NCBI RefSeq assembly: GCF_017641085.1
Contig: NZ_JAEPPI010000003.1
Location: forward strand, 248,001 to 312,000
Direction of reading: 5' to 3'
DNA: 64,000 bases
Source: Gracilimonas sp.
Lineage (GTDB): Bacteria; Bacteroidota; Rhodothermia; Balneolales; Balneolaceae
Position numbers and translations under genes: made by a program
Notes under the pieces: generated by a model
The model's database searches: none
Told to the model about the DNA's origin: nothing
The model's input: the letters and a program-made list of their open reading frames with translations, nothing else
Shown here: in pieces, positions 42,797 to 50,798 of the stretch
How positions within the stretch are numbered: the stretch's first letter is position 1
Layout: each line of letters begins with the position of its first letter

Positions 42797-44683
42797 ATGG
42801 CAGCAATATTACTTACCATATTAGCTCCACTGGCGGCAAGTGCCTGGATTATCGTAACCCGGAAAAAAATAGGGTATGCAGCCTTAACCGGGGCAGCAGG
42901 CTCTCTGGCCGGTTCGATACTGCTTTTTATGGCCGCTTTGAACGGCGCTGTTACTCAACTGCAATTTACCGGGCTTCCGGGAATGCCCTTTCGCCTCGAA
43001 GCCACAGAAATGGCGGCCGTACTTGCTCTGGTTGTCGCTGTGATTACCACCTTCATTTTAGTGTATGCCATCGGGTATATGAAAGAAGAAAAAGGAAAAC
43101 TCCGTTTCTGGAGCGGCATAACGCTTTTTATGGGGGCCATGCAGTTGTTGGTGTTAGCCGGAGACTGGATCTTGTTTGTGATAGCCTGGGAGGTTATGGG
43201 CTTTGCCTCCTATTTGCTGATCGGCACCTGGTACTGGAAGAAAGAAGCTGGTGACGCCGCAAACAAAGCGTTTATTATGAACCGGGTGGCCGACCTCGGG
43301 CTCTATGTCGGGGTATTCGTGATCATTCTTGCCGGCGGGTCCAGCCAGATTTTAGCTGAACCCGTACAGGGCGTTTCTGTAGTGGGAACCCTGGCTCTGC
43401 TGCTGGCGGTAATGGGTAAATCGGCACAGGTTCCTTTCCAGAGCTGGCTTTCGGCAGCCATGGCGGGCCCAACACCTGTTTCGGCCCTGCTGCATTCGGC
43501 CACAATGGTGGCGGCAGGTATTATTCTGCTGCTTAAAGCCTTCCCTCTTTTCCCGCCGGACGCTCTTTTCTTGATCGGCTTAGTGGGAGGAATAACCATC
43601 CTGCTCGCCGGTGCAACTGCCATATTTTCCGAAGATATCAAACGTATGCTTGCCGCGTCCACCTCAAGTCAGCTTGGTTTTATGGCGCTGGCTATTGGCG
43701 CCGGGTATCCGGCCGCGGCCCTGGCCCACCTGATTGCCCACGCTTTCATGAAAAGCAGCTTGTTCCTGGGAGCCGGAATCTTTCAGCACGAAATGCATTC
43801 CACAAATTACGAAAAGCTCAAAGGCTCAGGAAAGAAACTGAAACTGGCTTTTTCAGGATTCGCCGTGTCCGGGCTGGCCCTGGCCGGGATCCCTCCATTA
43901 ATCGGCTTTTGGTCGAAGGATGCCATCCTGACGGCAGGCCTGCAGGCCGACCCGGCCTCATGGTACTTTTCCGCTGTGCTGATTGGAGCTTTTTTTACTG
44001 CTATCTATATGGGCCGCGCATTCGGAATTTTATGGAAAGGACACAGCGAACCGGAAGAAAAGCCAAAGAAACTGCCTTGGATGCATCTCGGATTTCTAAC
44101 CCTGGTAACGGCTGTTATTGCAGGCTGGTTGTTTCTGGATCCTTTGGTTGAAACGTCAGGTTTTTCCATTCCAAAAGACAACATTGCCATGATAAGCGGG
44201 CTTGGAGCTGCTTTTCTTGGTTTGGCAGCAGGCTGGTTTGCCACCGCTCCCATCTTTAAAACCCAGGTGTGGATGTTTTTCCGGGATAACTATCCCGTAG
44301 CAGGCGGCTACACCAATGTTATCGTGCAACCGTTTCAGATGCTGGCAACCGGCGCAAACCTGATCGAACAATTTCTGCTTCAATCTGTCTTTGAGATTGG
44401 CAAGGCGTTTTTAATGTTGGCGCGCTGGCTGGCCAATGTGCCGGACCGTGCGATGGCTTTTGTGATCGACCAAATCGGGACATTCAATCTGAACATCGGC
44501 CAATGGTCCCAAATAACGGACGATCGCGGCATTGTGGAGTGGATTGCCGGCTTGGTGGCATCCATCCAGCGACTGGGCCAATACGGGCGGAACATTCAAT
44601 CGGGACTGGTTCACCGCGAACTAGCATGGTCGGTGTACGGTATGATCTTAGCTTTAATTATTTTATCACTAACCTATCTGTAA
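42797..44683 (+). CDS. NuoL-like antiporter subunit of the complex-I-like module
   Basis: A 628-residue protein with about 15-16 helices plus the long C-terminal lateral helix typical of NuoL (E. coli 613). Key residues are kept: the Glu in VIAWEVMGFASYLLIGTWYW and the Lys in VMGKSAQVPFQSWLSAAMAG, followed by GPTPVSALLHSATMVAAGI. These form the Mrp-antiporter-like proton channel. The C-terminal part DDRGIVEWIAGLV, then RLGQYGRNIQSGLVHRELAW, matches the clamp region of NuoL. The subunit therefore seems able to move protons. Confidence 0.95.
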   Translation: MAAILLTILAPLAASAWIIVTRKKIGYAALTGAAGSLAGSILLFMAALNGAVTQLQFTGLPGMPFRLEATEMAAVLALVVAVITTFILVYAIGYMKEEKGKLRFWSGITLFMGAMQLLVLAGDWILFVIAWEVMGFASYLLIGTWYWKKEAGDAANKAFIMNRVADLGLYVGVFVIILAGGSSQILAEPVQGVSVVGTLALLLAVMGKSAQVPFQSWLSAAMAGPTPVSALLHSATMVAAGIILLLKAFPLFPPDALFLIGLVGGITILLAGATAIFSEDIKRMLAASTSSQLGFMALAIGAGYPAAALAHLIAHAFMKSSLFLGAGIFQHEMHSTNYEKLKGSGKKLKLAFSGFAVSGLALAGIPPLIGFWSKDAILTAGLQADPASWYFSAVLIGAFFTAIYMGRAFGILWKGHSEPEEKPKKLPWMHLGFLTLVTAVIAGWLFLDPLVETSGFSIPKDNIAMISGLGAAFLGLAAGWFATAPIFKTQVWMFFRDNYPVAGGYTNVIVQPFQMLATGANLIEQFLLQSVFEIGKAFLMLARWLANVPDRAMAFVIDQIGTFNLNIGQWSQITDDRGIVEWIAGLVASIQRLGQYGRNIQSGLVHRELAWSVYGMILALIILSLTYL

Positions 44684-44686
44684 ATC

Positions 44687-46165
44687 ATGGATTTTTCATC
44701 ATTACCATTGCTCTCAATCACTACATTCTTGCCGGTTATAGGGGCACTTGTCATTATGGTACTCCGCCCCAAACAAACCAAAACCGCCTATGGTATTGGG
44801 ATAGCCTTCGCGTCACTCACCCTGTTGGCTGCTATTATGATCTGGATACAGGGTATAGGCAGCGGTTTGTCACAAGTTGAAGAACTCAGCTGGATACCAT
44901 CCTTAGGCATAGCTTACCGGTTGGGAGTGGACGGCATTAGCTTTCCCCTGGTGCTGTTGACGGCATTTTTGTTCCTGACCTCGCTGATTTTTTCTGCAAA
45001 GATCAAGGATAGCGCCAATATCTTTATTCAACTGGTTCTGATGCTGGAGACCGCCTGTCTTGGGGTATTCCTTTCGCTTGACCTCTTTCTTTTTTACGTG
45101 TTTTTTGAAATCACTCTTGTTGGCATGTATTTTATCATAGCCAAATGGGGGCACGAACATCGCAAAAAGGCGGCTTTAACTTTCTTTATCTATACCCTGG
45201 TAGGCAGTTTGTTTCTGCTGCTGGCGTTTTTGGCGCTGTATCTTTTTTCCGATGCCAATACGTTTGACATACAACAGTTGATAACAAATCCCACCATAAC
45301 CGGACTTGCAGCTACGCTTACGTTCTGGGGATTATTTATCGCTTTTGCTATTAAAACACCGCTTTTCCCATTCCATACATGGCTTCCTTTGGCTCACACG
45401 GAAGCACCTGCTGCCGGAAGTGCCATCCTGGCGGGGGTGTTGCTGAAACTGGGCACCTATGGTTTTATTCGCTTTCCATTGCAAATGACGCCTGATGCAT
45501 TTCGTGAATTTGCACCTTACGTCATCGTTATTGCCGTCTTTACAGCGCTGTACGGGGCTTTCGTAGCCCTGGCCCAAACCGATATCAAGCGGATGGTGGC
45601 CTACACCAGTGTAAACCACATGGGGTATCTGATATTTGGTGTGGCCATAGCAGCCGTCACCACTACCACATCCGGCATGATTGCCCTGGACGGAGCGGTA
45701 CTTCAAATGATAAGCCACGGTGTGGTTACAGGGGTGCTTTTCCTGCTGGTAGGAGCTCTTCAGGATCGCACTGGTACGCGGGAAATGAACGAAATGAGCG
45801 GGCTGCTAAAAGCCTACCCGATTTTAAGCGGACTTTTTATGCTCGCGGCCTTTGCTTCTCTGGGACTGCCCGGGCTGGCTCATTTCCCTGCCGAGTTTCA
45901 AATCTTTTTAGGCGGCTTTGATGTGTATCCAGTCGCCGTCGGGATCATCATTATCGGACTACCGGTTACTACAGCCTTGTACCTGCGGGCTATTCAAAAA
46001 GTATTTTTAGGTACCCTGCCGGAAGGATTTAGCGGACTTAAAGATTTGGGAAGCCGGGAGCTGTGGGCTATTGTTCCTTTGATATTAGCTACCATACTGA
46101 TTGGAGTATATCCCGATTCCCTGCTCTCGATGATTCATGCTACAACTAATTTCTTCGGACTGTAA
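44687..46165 (+). CDS. NuoM-like antiporter subunit of the complex-I-like module
   Basis: A 492-residue protein of about 14 helices, the ND4-type antiporter subunit. Conserved proton-channel segments are FYVFFEITLVGMYFIIAKWG (Glu of helix 5), FAIKTPLFPFHTWLPLAHTE (Lys of helix 7) and LAGVLLKLGTYGFIRF (second Lys). A quinone-site contact is not expected. It starts 3 bp after the NuoL-like stop, hence co-translated. Confidence 0.95.
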   Translation: MDFSSLPLLSITTFLPVIGALVIMVLRPKQTKTAYGIGIAFASLTLLAAIMIWIQGIGSGLSQVEELSWIPSLGIAYRLGVDGISFPLVLLTAFLFLTSLIFSAKIKDSANIFIQLVLMLETACLGVFLSLDLFLFYVFFEITLVGMYFIIAKWGHEHRKKAALTFFIYTLVGSLFLLLAFLALYLFSDANTFDIQQLITNPTITGLAATLTFWGLFIAFAIKTPLFPFHTWLPLAHTEAPAAGSAILAGVLLKLGTYGFIRFPLQMTPDAFREFAPYVIVIAVFTALYGAFVALAQTDIKRMVAYTSVNHMGYLIFGVAIAAVTTTTSGMIALDGAVLQMISHGVVTGVLFLLVGALQDRTGTREMNEMSGLLKAYPILSGLFMLAAFASLGLPGLAHFPAEFQIFLGGFDVYPVAVGIIIIGLPVTTALYLRAIQKVFLGTLPEGFSGLKDLGSRELWAIVPLILATILIGVYPDSLLSMIHATTNFFGL

Positions 46166-46170
46166 TAACG

Positions 46171-47532
46171 ATGGCCACTGATTTACTGAATATTTCACCA
46201 CAGCTTATTGTTTTATCCACCACGGTTATCGTGTTATGCCTGGAAATGGCCCGATTACCCCGGGCTGCACTATGGGCTTTGGTGGTTGGCATGCTCACAG
46301 CCACCGGTGTTGCCGTAGATATGCTGGGGACAGACACAACAGCTTTTTCCACTACCTTCCGTGTTGACGCACTCAGCTTGTGGGCCGTCATCATTCTGGG
46401 GCCGGCAACCATCCTTTTTGCTTTGCTGGGCCGATCGGAGCTGAAAGATTCGGCCCGCGAAGGCACCATATACAGCCTGATGGGCTTTTCAGCCTTGGGA
46501 GCCATGATTTTGGCGGGCAGCGGAGATCTCATGTTCATTGTACTGGGCCTGCTTATTAGTACTCTTGCCGGTATGGCCATGGCAGCTCACCCAAGGAACG
46601 ACCCTTCCAGCGAAGGAGCGATGAAGTACTTTATTTACGGATCAGTAGCCGGAGCCATCATGCTTTTCGGGCTAACCTTCTGGGCGGGCCTTGCCGGAAC
46701 GACGCTGATTTCCGGGATTAACAATCCTGACTTATCCTCTTATGCCGTTATGTTCGGCTTTATTACCCTGGTAATTGGAATCGGCTATGCGGCTTCCCTG
46801 TTTCCCGTCCATTTCTGGACGCCCGACACTTTCGAGGGCGCACCCGTCTCCATAGCCGCCTACCTGTCGGTAGTTCCCAAGATAGGGGCCCTGTTTGCAC
46901 TCGCGCAGGTGGTTCGTGATCTTCCGGTTTCCCTTGTTGACTGGCCGTTGATCCTGGCCGTGCTGGCCGCGCTGTCCATGACCTTTGGCAATGTGGTAGC
47001 GCTGTGGCAGGACAATGTGATCCGGCTGCTGGCCTACTCCACTATTGCACAGTCAGGGTATTATCTGTTGGGAGTAATCGGAGTGGGACAAAGTACGCTT
47101 GCGATCGATTCAATGGTGGTTTTTGGGGTAGCATACCTGCTTATGAACGCAGGCGCTTTTGCCATTACTTTGGGCGAAGGCACCCGGCTGGACGATTTTA
47201 AAGGCATGGGAAAACGCCGGCCCTGGCAGGCGGTGGGTATGACCATTTTCCTGCTCTCCCTGGTAGGGATGCCGCCCCTGGCCGGCTTTGCCGGCAAATT
47301 TCTACTGTTTGGGGCAGCCATAGAATCCGGATATAGCTGGCTGGCGGTTGTTGCCATCCTGAACAGCGCAATTTCTCTTGCAGTTTATATGCGGATTGTG
47401 GTACCCATGTTTTTTCAGGAAGCCGAAGATGGGCAAATCAGAACTTACGCTCCGGGAACATCCTTCGTATGGATAAGCACACTTGCCTTAACGATAGCTG
47501 CGGGAATTGGCGTGCAGTGGTTTCTGGGTTAA
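46171..47532 (+). CDS. NuoN-like antiporter subunit of the complex-I-like module
   Basis: A 453-residue protein of 13-14 helices (ND2 type). Conserved segments are ASLFPVHFWTPDTFEGAPVS and LSVVPKIGALFALAQV, with the functional Lys, and ATAGVAVD-like N-terminal helices. The start codon follows the NuoM-like stop by 5 bp. With A, H, J, K, L and M the complete membrane arm is present; genes for NuoC, E, F, G and I are absent from the whole window. Confidence 0.93.
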   Translation: MATDLLNISPQLIVLSTTVIVLCLEMARLPRAALWALVVGMLTATGVAVDMLGTDTTAFSTTFRVDALSLWAVIILGPATILFALLGRSELKDSAREGTIYSLMGFSALGAMILAGSGDLMFIVLGLLISTLAGMAMAAHPRNDPSSEGAMKYFIYGSVAGAIMLFGLTFWAGLAGTTLISGINNPDLSSYAVMFGFITLVIGIGYAASLFPVHFWTPDTFEGAPVSIAAYLSVVPKIGALFALAQVVRDLPVSLVDWPLILAVLAALSMTFGNVVALWQDNVIRLLAYSTIAQSGYYLLGVIGVGQSTLAIDSMVVFGVAYLLMNAGAFAITLGEGTRLDDFKGMGKRRPWQAVGMTIFLLSLVGMPPLAGFAGKFLLFGAAIESGYSWLAVVAILNSAISLAVYMRIVVPMFFQEAEDGQIRTYAPGTSFVWISTLALTIAAGIGVQWFLG

Positions 47533-47543
47533 ATAAATAAAGT

Positions 47544-48578
47544 ATGCATACATTTTATCTTATTTTAGGTATCACCATACTCGTCGTAATTGCTTACGAC
47601 TTTTTCTATACCACGCTTTCCTTCAACGGGGCAGGATACCTGTCCCTGTTGACGAGCCGGTTCCTATCTGCTCTTTTCCTTTTTTTGAACAGGTATATCC
47701 CCCGGCGAAACGCGTTGCGCTACTCCGGGGTAACGCATATCCTTTTTCTTCTTGGAATGTGGATCGGGCTTTTATGGATCGGATTTTTCCTGCTGCTCGT
47801 CAGCGATCCCCGCTCGGTAGTAGAAGCAGGCACAGGATCTGCCGCAAGCGTTCTTACCAAGCTGTATGTAAGCGGATATACCCTTTCCACCCTGGGAGTA
47901 GGTGACTATATACCGGGTTCCGAAGGGTGGCAGATTATAATGGCCGCCTTTTCATTTGCCGGCTTTATTTTCATAACTACCGCCATGACTTATCTGATGA
48001 GCCTGACCACGGCGGTGATCCACAAAAGAAATCTCAGCCTTTTTATAGCAAACATGGGAGATACACCTGAAGAAATTCTCATCAATCTGTATTCTTGTGA
48101 AGAAGAGCATTTCATAATGTTGCCAGATTTTTCAATCAAGCTCAGGGAGATGATCAATAAACATAACCAGAATCACTATGCCCACCCGGCTGTGCATTAT
48201 TTCTACAGTACGGCAAGGGATGAATCACTATCCATCAATTTGGTAAATGTAGATGAAGCAATAACAATTTTGATTCATTATGTTGAACCAAACAGATGGC
48301 GGGAACAGGATATTGCACCGCTCAGAGACGCGATTACCAAATTTTTGGACACAGCACGCCGTCATTACCATCAAATGCCGGAAGAAATCGATAGGTTTCC
48401 GCTGGATATTGAATACCTAAAATCCAGGAATGTTCCATTAAAAGAGCATCAAGCCATGTCTTCAAATAGTTATGAAATGAATGAACGCAGAAGTTCATTG
48501 CATGGATTGTTACGTAGTAATGGTTGGAGCTGGAATGAAGTTTACCAAAAGCAATCGAACAAAAACAATTTTAAATAA
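47544..48578 (+). CDS. Potassium-channel-like membrane protein with a C-terminal soluble domain
   Basis: A 344-residue protein. Helices at about 3-20, 64-85 and 132-156 enclose a pore-loop segment VSGYTLSTLGVGDYIPG, where TLGVGD corresponds to the TVGYGD filter of K+ channels with Val in place of Tyr. The rest (from about 165) is a soluble, mostly helical domain without an obvious RCK signature. The gene starts 11 bp behind the NuoN-like gene and is likely part of the same transcript, which would link a cation channel to the complex-I-like module. Ion selectivity cannot be predicted. Confidence 0.78.
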   Translation: MHTFYLILGITILVVIAYDFFYTTLSFNGAGYLSLLTSRFLSALFLFLNRYIPRRNALRYSGVTHILFLLGMWIGLLWIGFFLLLVSDPRSVVEAGTGSAASVLTKLYVSGYTLSTLGVGDYIPGSEGWQIIMAAFSFAGFIFITTAMTYLMSLTTAVIHKRNLSLFIANMGDTPEEILINLYSCEEEHFIMLPDFSIKLREMINKHNQNHYAHPAVHYFYSTARDESLSINLVNVDEAITILIHYVEPNRWREQDIAPLRDAITKFLDTARRHYHQMPEEIDRFPLDIEYLKSRNVPLKEHQAMSSNSYEMNERRSSLHGLLRSNGWSWNEVYQKQSNKNNFK

Positions 48579-48591
48579 GCACCTATTCCTC

Positions 48592-49290
48592 ATGCGCATC
48601 ATTACTTATTTCCTAAGCATTATCCTTTTGGCGGTTTTGCTTCCGGTCCACCTCCTTCAGGCCCAACAATCTGAAGAAATGCTATTGTTTGAAATTGACG
48701 GCAACCGATACAAAAAATGCAATTATAGTAAAGAGGGAGAGTTGGAGTCATACCAAAATCTAATAGTTGGCTCTATTCAAGAAAACACCAATACCTACCG
48801 CTTGCCTGTTGAACTTTATTCCTATAATGCTGACGGTGAACTTCAGGACAGTACCAAAACTCTTTATACCTGTCGGCCGGACGAACAACAAGTGCTTTTG
48901 AATGTTTTCCCGTTTACCGACTATGGCAAGGGCAGTGAAATTAAAGTCAATTTGTTAGATTCGAAAACATTCTACCCGATTTCTCCCGAGCCCGGCTGGG
49001 AGATGAAACCTATTGAATTTGCTTTGAATATCGACAAGGGTTTGGTTGGATTTTTGGGCGGAAAAAGCAAAATTACCATCTACGAACGGCGTGTGGTATC
49101 CAACGATACCCTGCAGACCGAGCAGTATCAAATTAACTCGGGAGTAGATATTGGTGTGTATGTAATGGGCATTAAGGTGAAAGGATTTGGGTACCGTGTT
49201 ATTGAAATCATTGACAAGGACCGGGGAATTATCTGGCAAAAATTTACCAGTGAAGACGATGACAGCTATTTTGTGATCCGGTTGATTTGA
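48592..49290 (+). CDS. Secreted hypothetical protein
   Basis: A 232-residue protein with a signal peptide (MRIITYFLSIILLAVLLPVH, ending LLQA-Q). The mature part is beta-rich with no motif I recognise (VNLLDSKTFYPISPEPGWEM and GVDIGVYVMGIKVKGFGYRV are representative segments). I chose ATG 48,592 because it creates the signal peptide; the frame is open further upstream but there overlaps the channel gene. It ends the long rightward block and converges with the rhodanese gene 9 bp away. Confidence 0.72.
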   Translation: MRIITYFLSIILLAVLLPVHLLQAQQSEEMLLFEIDGNRYKKCNYSKEGELESYQNLIVGSIQENTNTYRLPVELYSYNADGELQDSTKTLYTCRPDEQQVLLNVFPFTDYGKGSEIKVNLLDSKTFYPISPEPGWEMKPIEFALNIDKGLVGFLGGKSKITIYERRVVSNDTLQTEQYQINSGVDIGVYVMGIKVKGFGYRVIEIIDKDRGIIWQKFTSEDDDSYFVIRLI

Positions 49291-49299
49291 CCCGAATCG

Positions 49300-49770
49300 T
49301 CATTCCCCGTTTTCGGTAACTGGCAGTCCCAGGGTGATCCAGTCGTGCATGCCGCCGCGGTAATACCATATTTTTTCGGCGGGATACCCTGCCTCAAGCA
49401 GCATATTGATCGCCTTTTGCGACTGCGGGCACTGCGGCCCGTTGCAGAAGAAAACAGTCGGCTTTGACCGGTCCAGCTCATCCATACGGTCCACGATATC
49501 TGAAAGGGGAATGGCAGATGTTCCGGGGATACCCACTCCATGACGCGTACCGGGAGCCCGTACGTCAACCACCGGTAGTCCCTTTTCAAGATGCTCGATT
49601 ATCTCACATTCACCGATGGTTTGTACTCCTTCGGCGGCCTGAATCGGTTGAATTTCTCCCCACGTAACATCTACTGTTACCAGTCCCTTAGTATCTGGAA
49701 TATACCGGGGAATCATTTGCATTTTTTCTCTTTGTGTGATACGCTCCAGGAACTGTTCTCCTTTGTCCAT
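49300..49770 (-). CDS. Rhodanese-like sulfurtransferase
   Basis: A 156-residue single-domain rhodanese. Characteristic blocks are LEKGLPVVDVRAPGTRHGVG and GTSAIPLSDIVDRMDEL, and the active-site loop VFFCNGPQCPQSQKAINMLL with Cys in a long cradle, ending WYYRGGMHDWITLGLPV. It could move sulfane sulfur or act in thiol/metal detoxification. First of a group of minus-strand genes with thioredoxin-like and DUF2892 neighbours, as often seen in sulfur or metal stress loci. Confidence 0.88.
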   Translation of the reverse strand: MDKGEQFLERITQREKMQMIPRYIPDTKGLVTVDVTWGEIQPIQAAEGVQTIGECEIIEHLEKGLPVVDVRAPGTRHGVGIPGTSAIPLSDIVDRMDELDRSKPTVFFCNGPQCPQSQKAINMLLEAGYPAEKIWYYRGGMHDWITLGLPVTENGE

Positions 49771-49863
49771 TCTATTTTATCTATATTTTGGGAATTGATT
49801 TTTAAATATTTCTTCCACTACTTGCTGAGAATTCTATTGGGCTGAATGCTCCTTTATGTGTCA

Positions 49864-50154
49864 TTACTCAAAGCTGTCTTTGGGAGGCAGATTTTTTTTA
49901 CCCTGGTCGAATAGTTTCAGAGAAAAAAGCATTTTAAGTTCTTGCTTAGTGGGAAGAGATTGTTCGCCCTCGCCTCGAAATACAACTTCTCCTTCAACGA
50001 TCATGTTTGGTGAAGAACGTATTTTGAAACGGGCAGCCAGTTCAGGATGTTCTTCAACATACTTTACTGTATAAGGTATATCCATTTTCTTCAATCTCAT
50101 TTCTAATTGAGGGCGATGATTGCAGTCTTTGGTTGCTAAAAGAAGTACTTTCAT
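49864..50154 (-). CDS. Thioredoxin-fold mini-protein lacking the second cysteine
   Basis: A 96-residue protein of thioredoxin/glutaredoxin fold: VLLLATKDCNHRPQLEMRLK, second strand PYTVKYVEEHPEL, cis-Pro region IRSSPNMIVEGEVVFRG. The usual CxxC is CNHR, so only Cys11 remains. It may act in persulfide or metal binding rather than disulfide exchange. Its stop is just downstream of a DUF2892 gene with 2 bp between them. Confidence 0.72.
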   Translation of the reverse strand: MKVLLLATKDCNHRPQLEMRLKKMDIPYTVKYVEEHPELAARFKIRSSPNMIVEGEVVFRGEGEQSLPTKQELKMLFSLKLFDQGKKNLPPKDSFE

Positions 50155-50156
50155 TT

Positions 50157-50405
50157 TTAAAGCTTTTGTGTTTGATGTTCAAGTTCTGATTTAGAATTTC
50201 CTTCCGTTGTACAGGGCACGCCAATACCGAATTTTTTCAATATCTCTTCGGCAAGGCACCATTTGGTAAATGCCGACTGAAACAGGTTCAATCCCACAAA
50301 CAGGGTAAACAGATACCAGTAGGGACTAACAAAGTAGCCCAGTATCAGGCTGATGGTTACAAAACTTCCTGCGACAGCTCGTATAATGCGTTCCATTTTT
50401 CTCAT
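50157..50405 (-). CDS. DUF2892 (YgaP-like) inner-membrane protein
   Basis: An 82-residue protein with two helices (about 10-28 and 30-48). The motif NLFQSAFTKWCLAEEILKKF, then GIGVPC, matches the DUF2892 domain of YgaP-type proteins, with a cysteine near the membrane. Family members accompany rhodaneses and are linked to sulfur or thiosulfate metabolism. It could start at 50,405 or, one Met later, at 50,396. Likely operon with the thioredoxin-like and rhodanese genes. Confidence 0.85.
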   Translation of the reverse strand: MRKMERIIRAVAGSFVTISLILGYFVSPYWYLFTLFVGLNLFQSAFTKWCLAEEILKKFGIGVPCTTEGNSKSELEHQTQKL

Positions 50406-50452
50406 AATATTAAGTATTTGTTTAAATTTTTGGATTAGTTTTTCATTCTACG

Positions 50453-50770
50453 TCAAACGGATTTTTCTACGTTCAATTGGTATGCATGAAGCGGATTTGT
50501 CTGTTGTTCAGTGTTCAACCGGTTATAGTGATCCACTTCCGAAAGAATCGTATCGACTGATTCCTCATTCTGAAAGGCAAAAAACAGGTGAGAATATACC
50601 ATGGTGTCTACATTGGCAAACCAGTTAGTAAGATCCGCTGTCTTTTTCCCGTTGTCGCAACGGCATCCTTGTATCTCTGTTTCGCTGTAAATAGGAATGC
50701 GTTGATTAACCAGAATTCGCCGTACTTCATCCGCATATTCTTCGATACTCAAAATAATTAGTAGTTTCAT
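50453..50770 (-). CDS. PII/CutA-like small protein (tentative)
   Basis: A 105-residue cytoplasmic protein that begins KLLIILSIEEYADEVRRILV and continues NQRIPIYSETEIQGCRC, the pattern of a ferredoxin-like PII/CutA/DUF3240 fold as found next to metal-efflux pumps. A CRC pair (about 36-38) lies where the regulatory loop of PII proteins begins. It is located behind the RND pump on the same strand (29 bp) and may sense metal or modulate the pump. Fold assignment by resemblance only. Confidence 0.55.
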   Translation of the reverse strand: MKLLIILSIEEYADEVRRILVNQRIPIYSETEIQGCRCDNGKKTADLTNWFANVDTMVYSHLFFAFQNEESVDTILSEVDHYNRLNTEQQTNPLHAYQLNVEKSV

Positions 50771-50798
50771 TGGTCTGAGGTTTAAGATTAATTTTAAA

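Noticed and set aside
38106-47532. An ordinary NADH dehydrogenase operon
   Set aside because: No genes for the NADH module, NuoC or the ferredoxin subunit; the NuoB positions that hold the N2 cluster have no cysteine.
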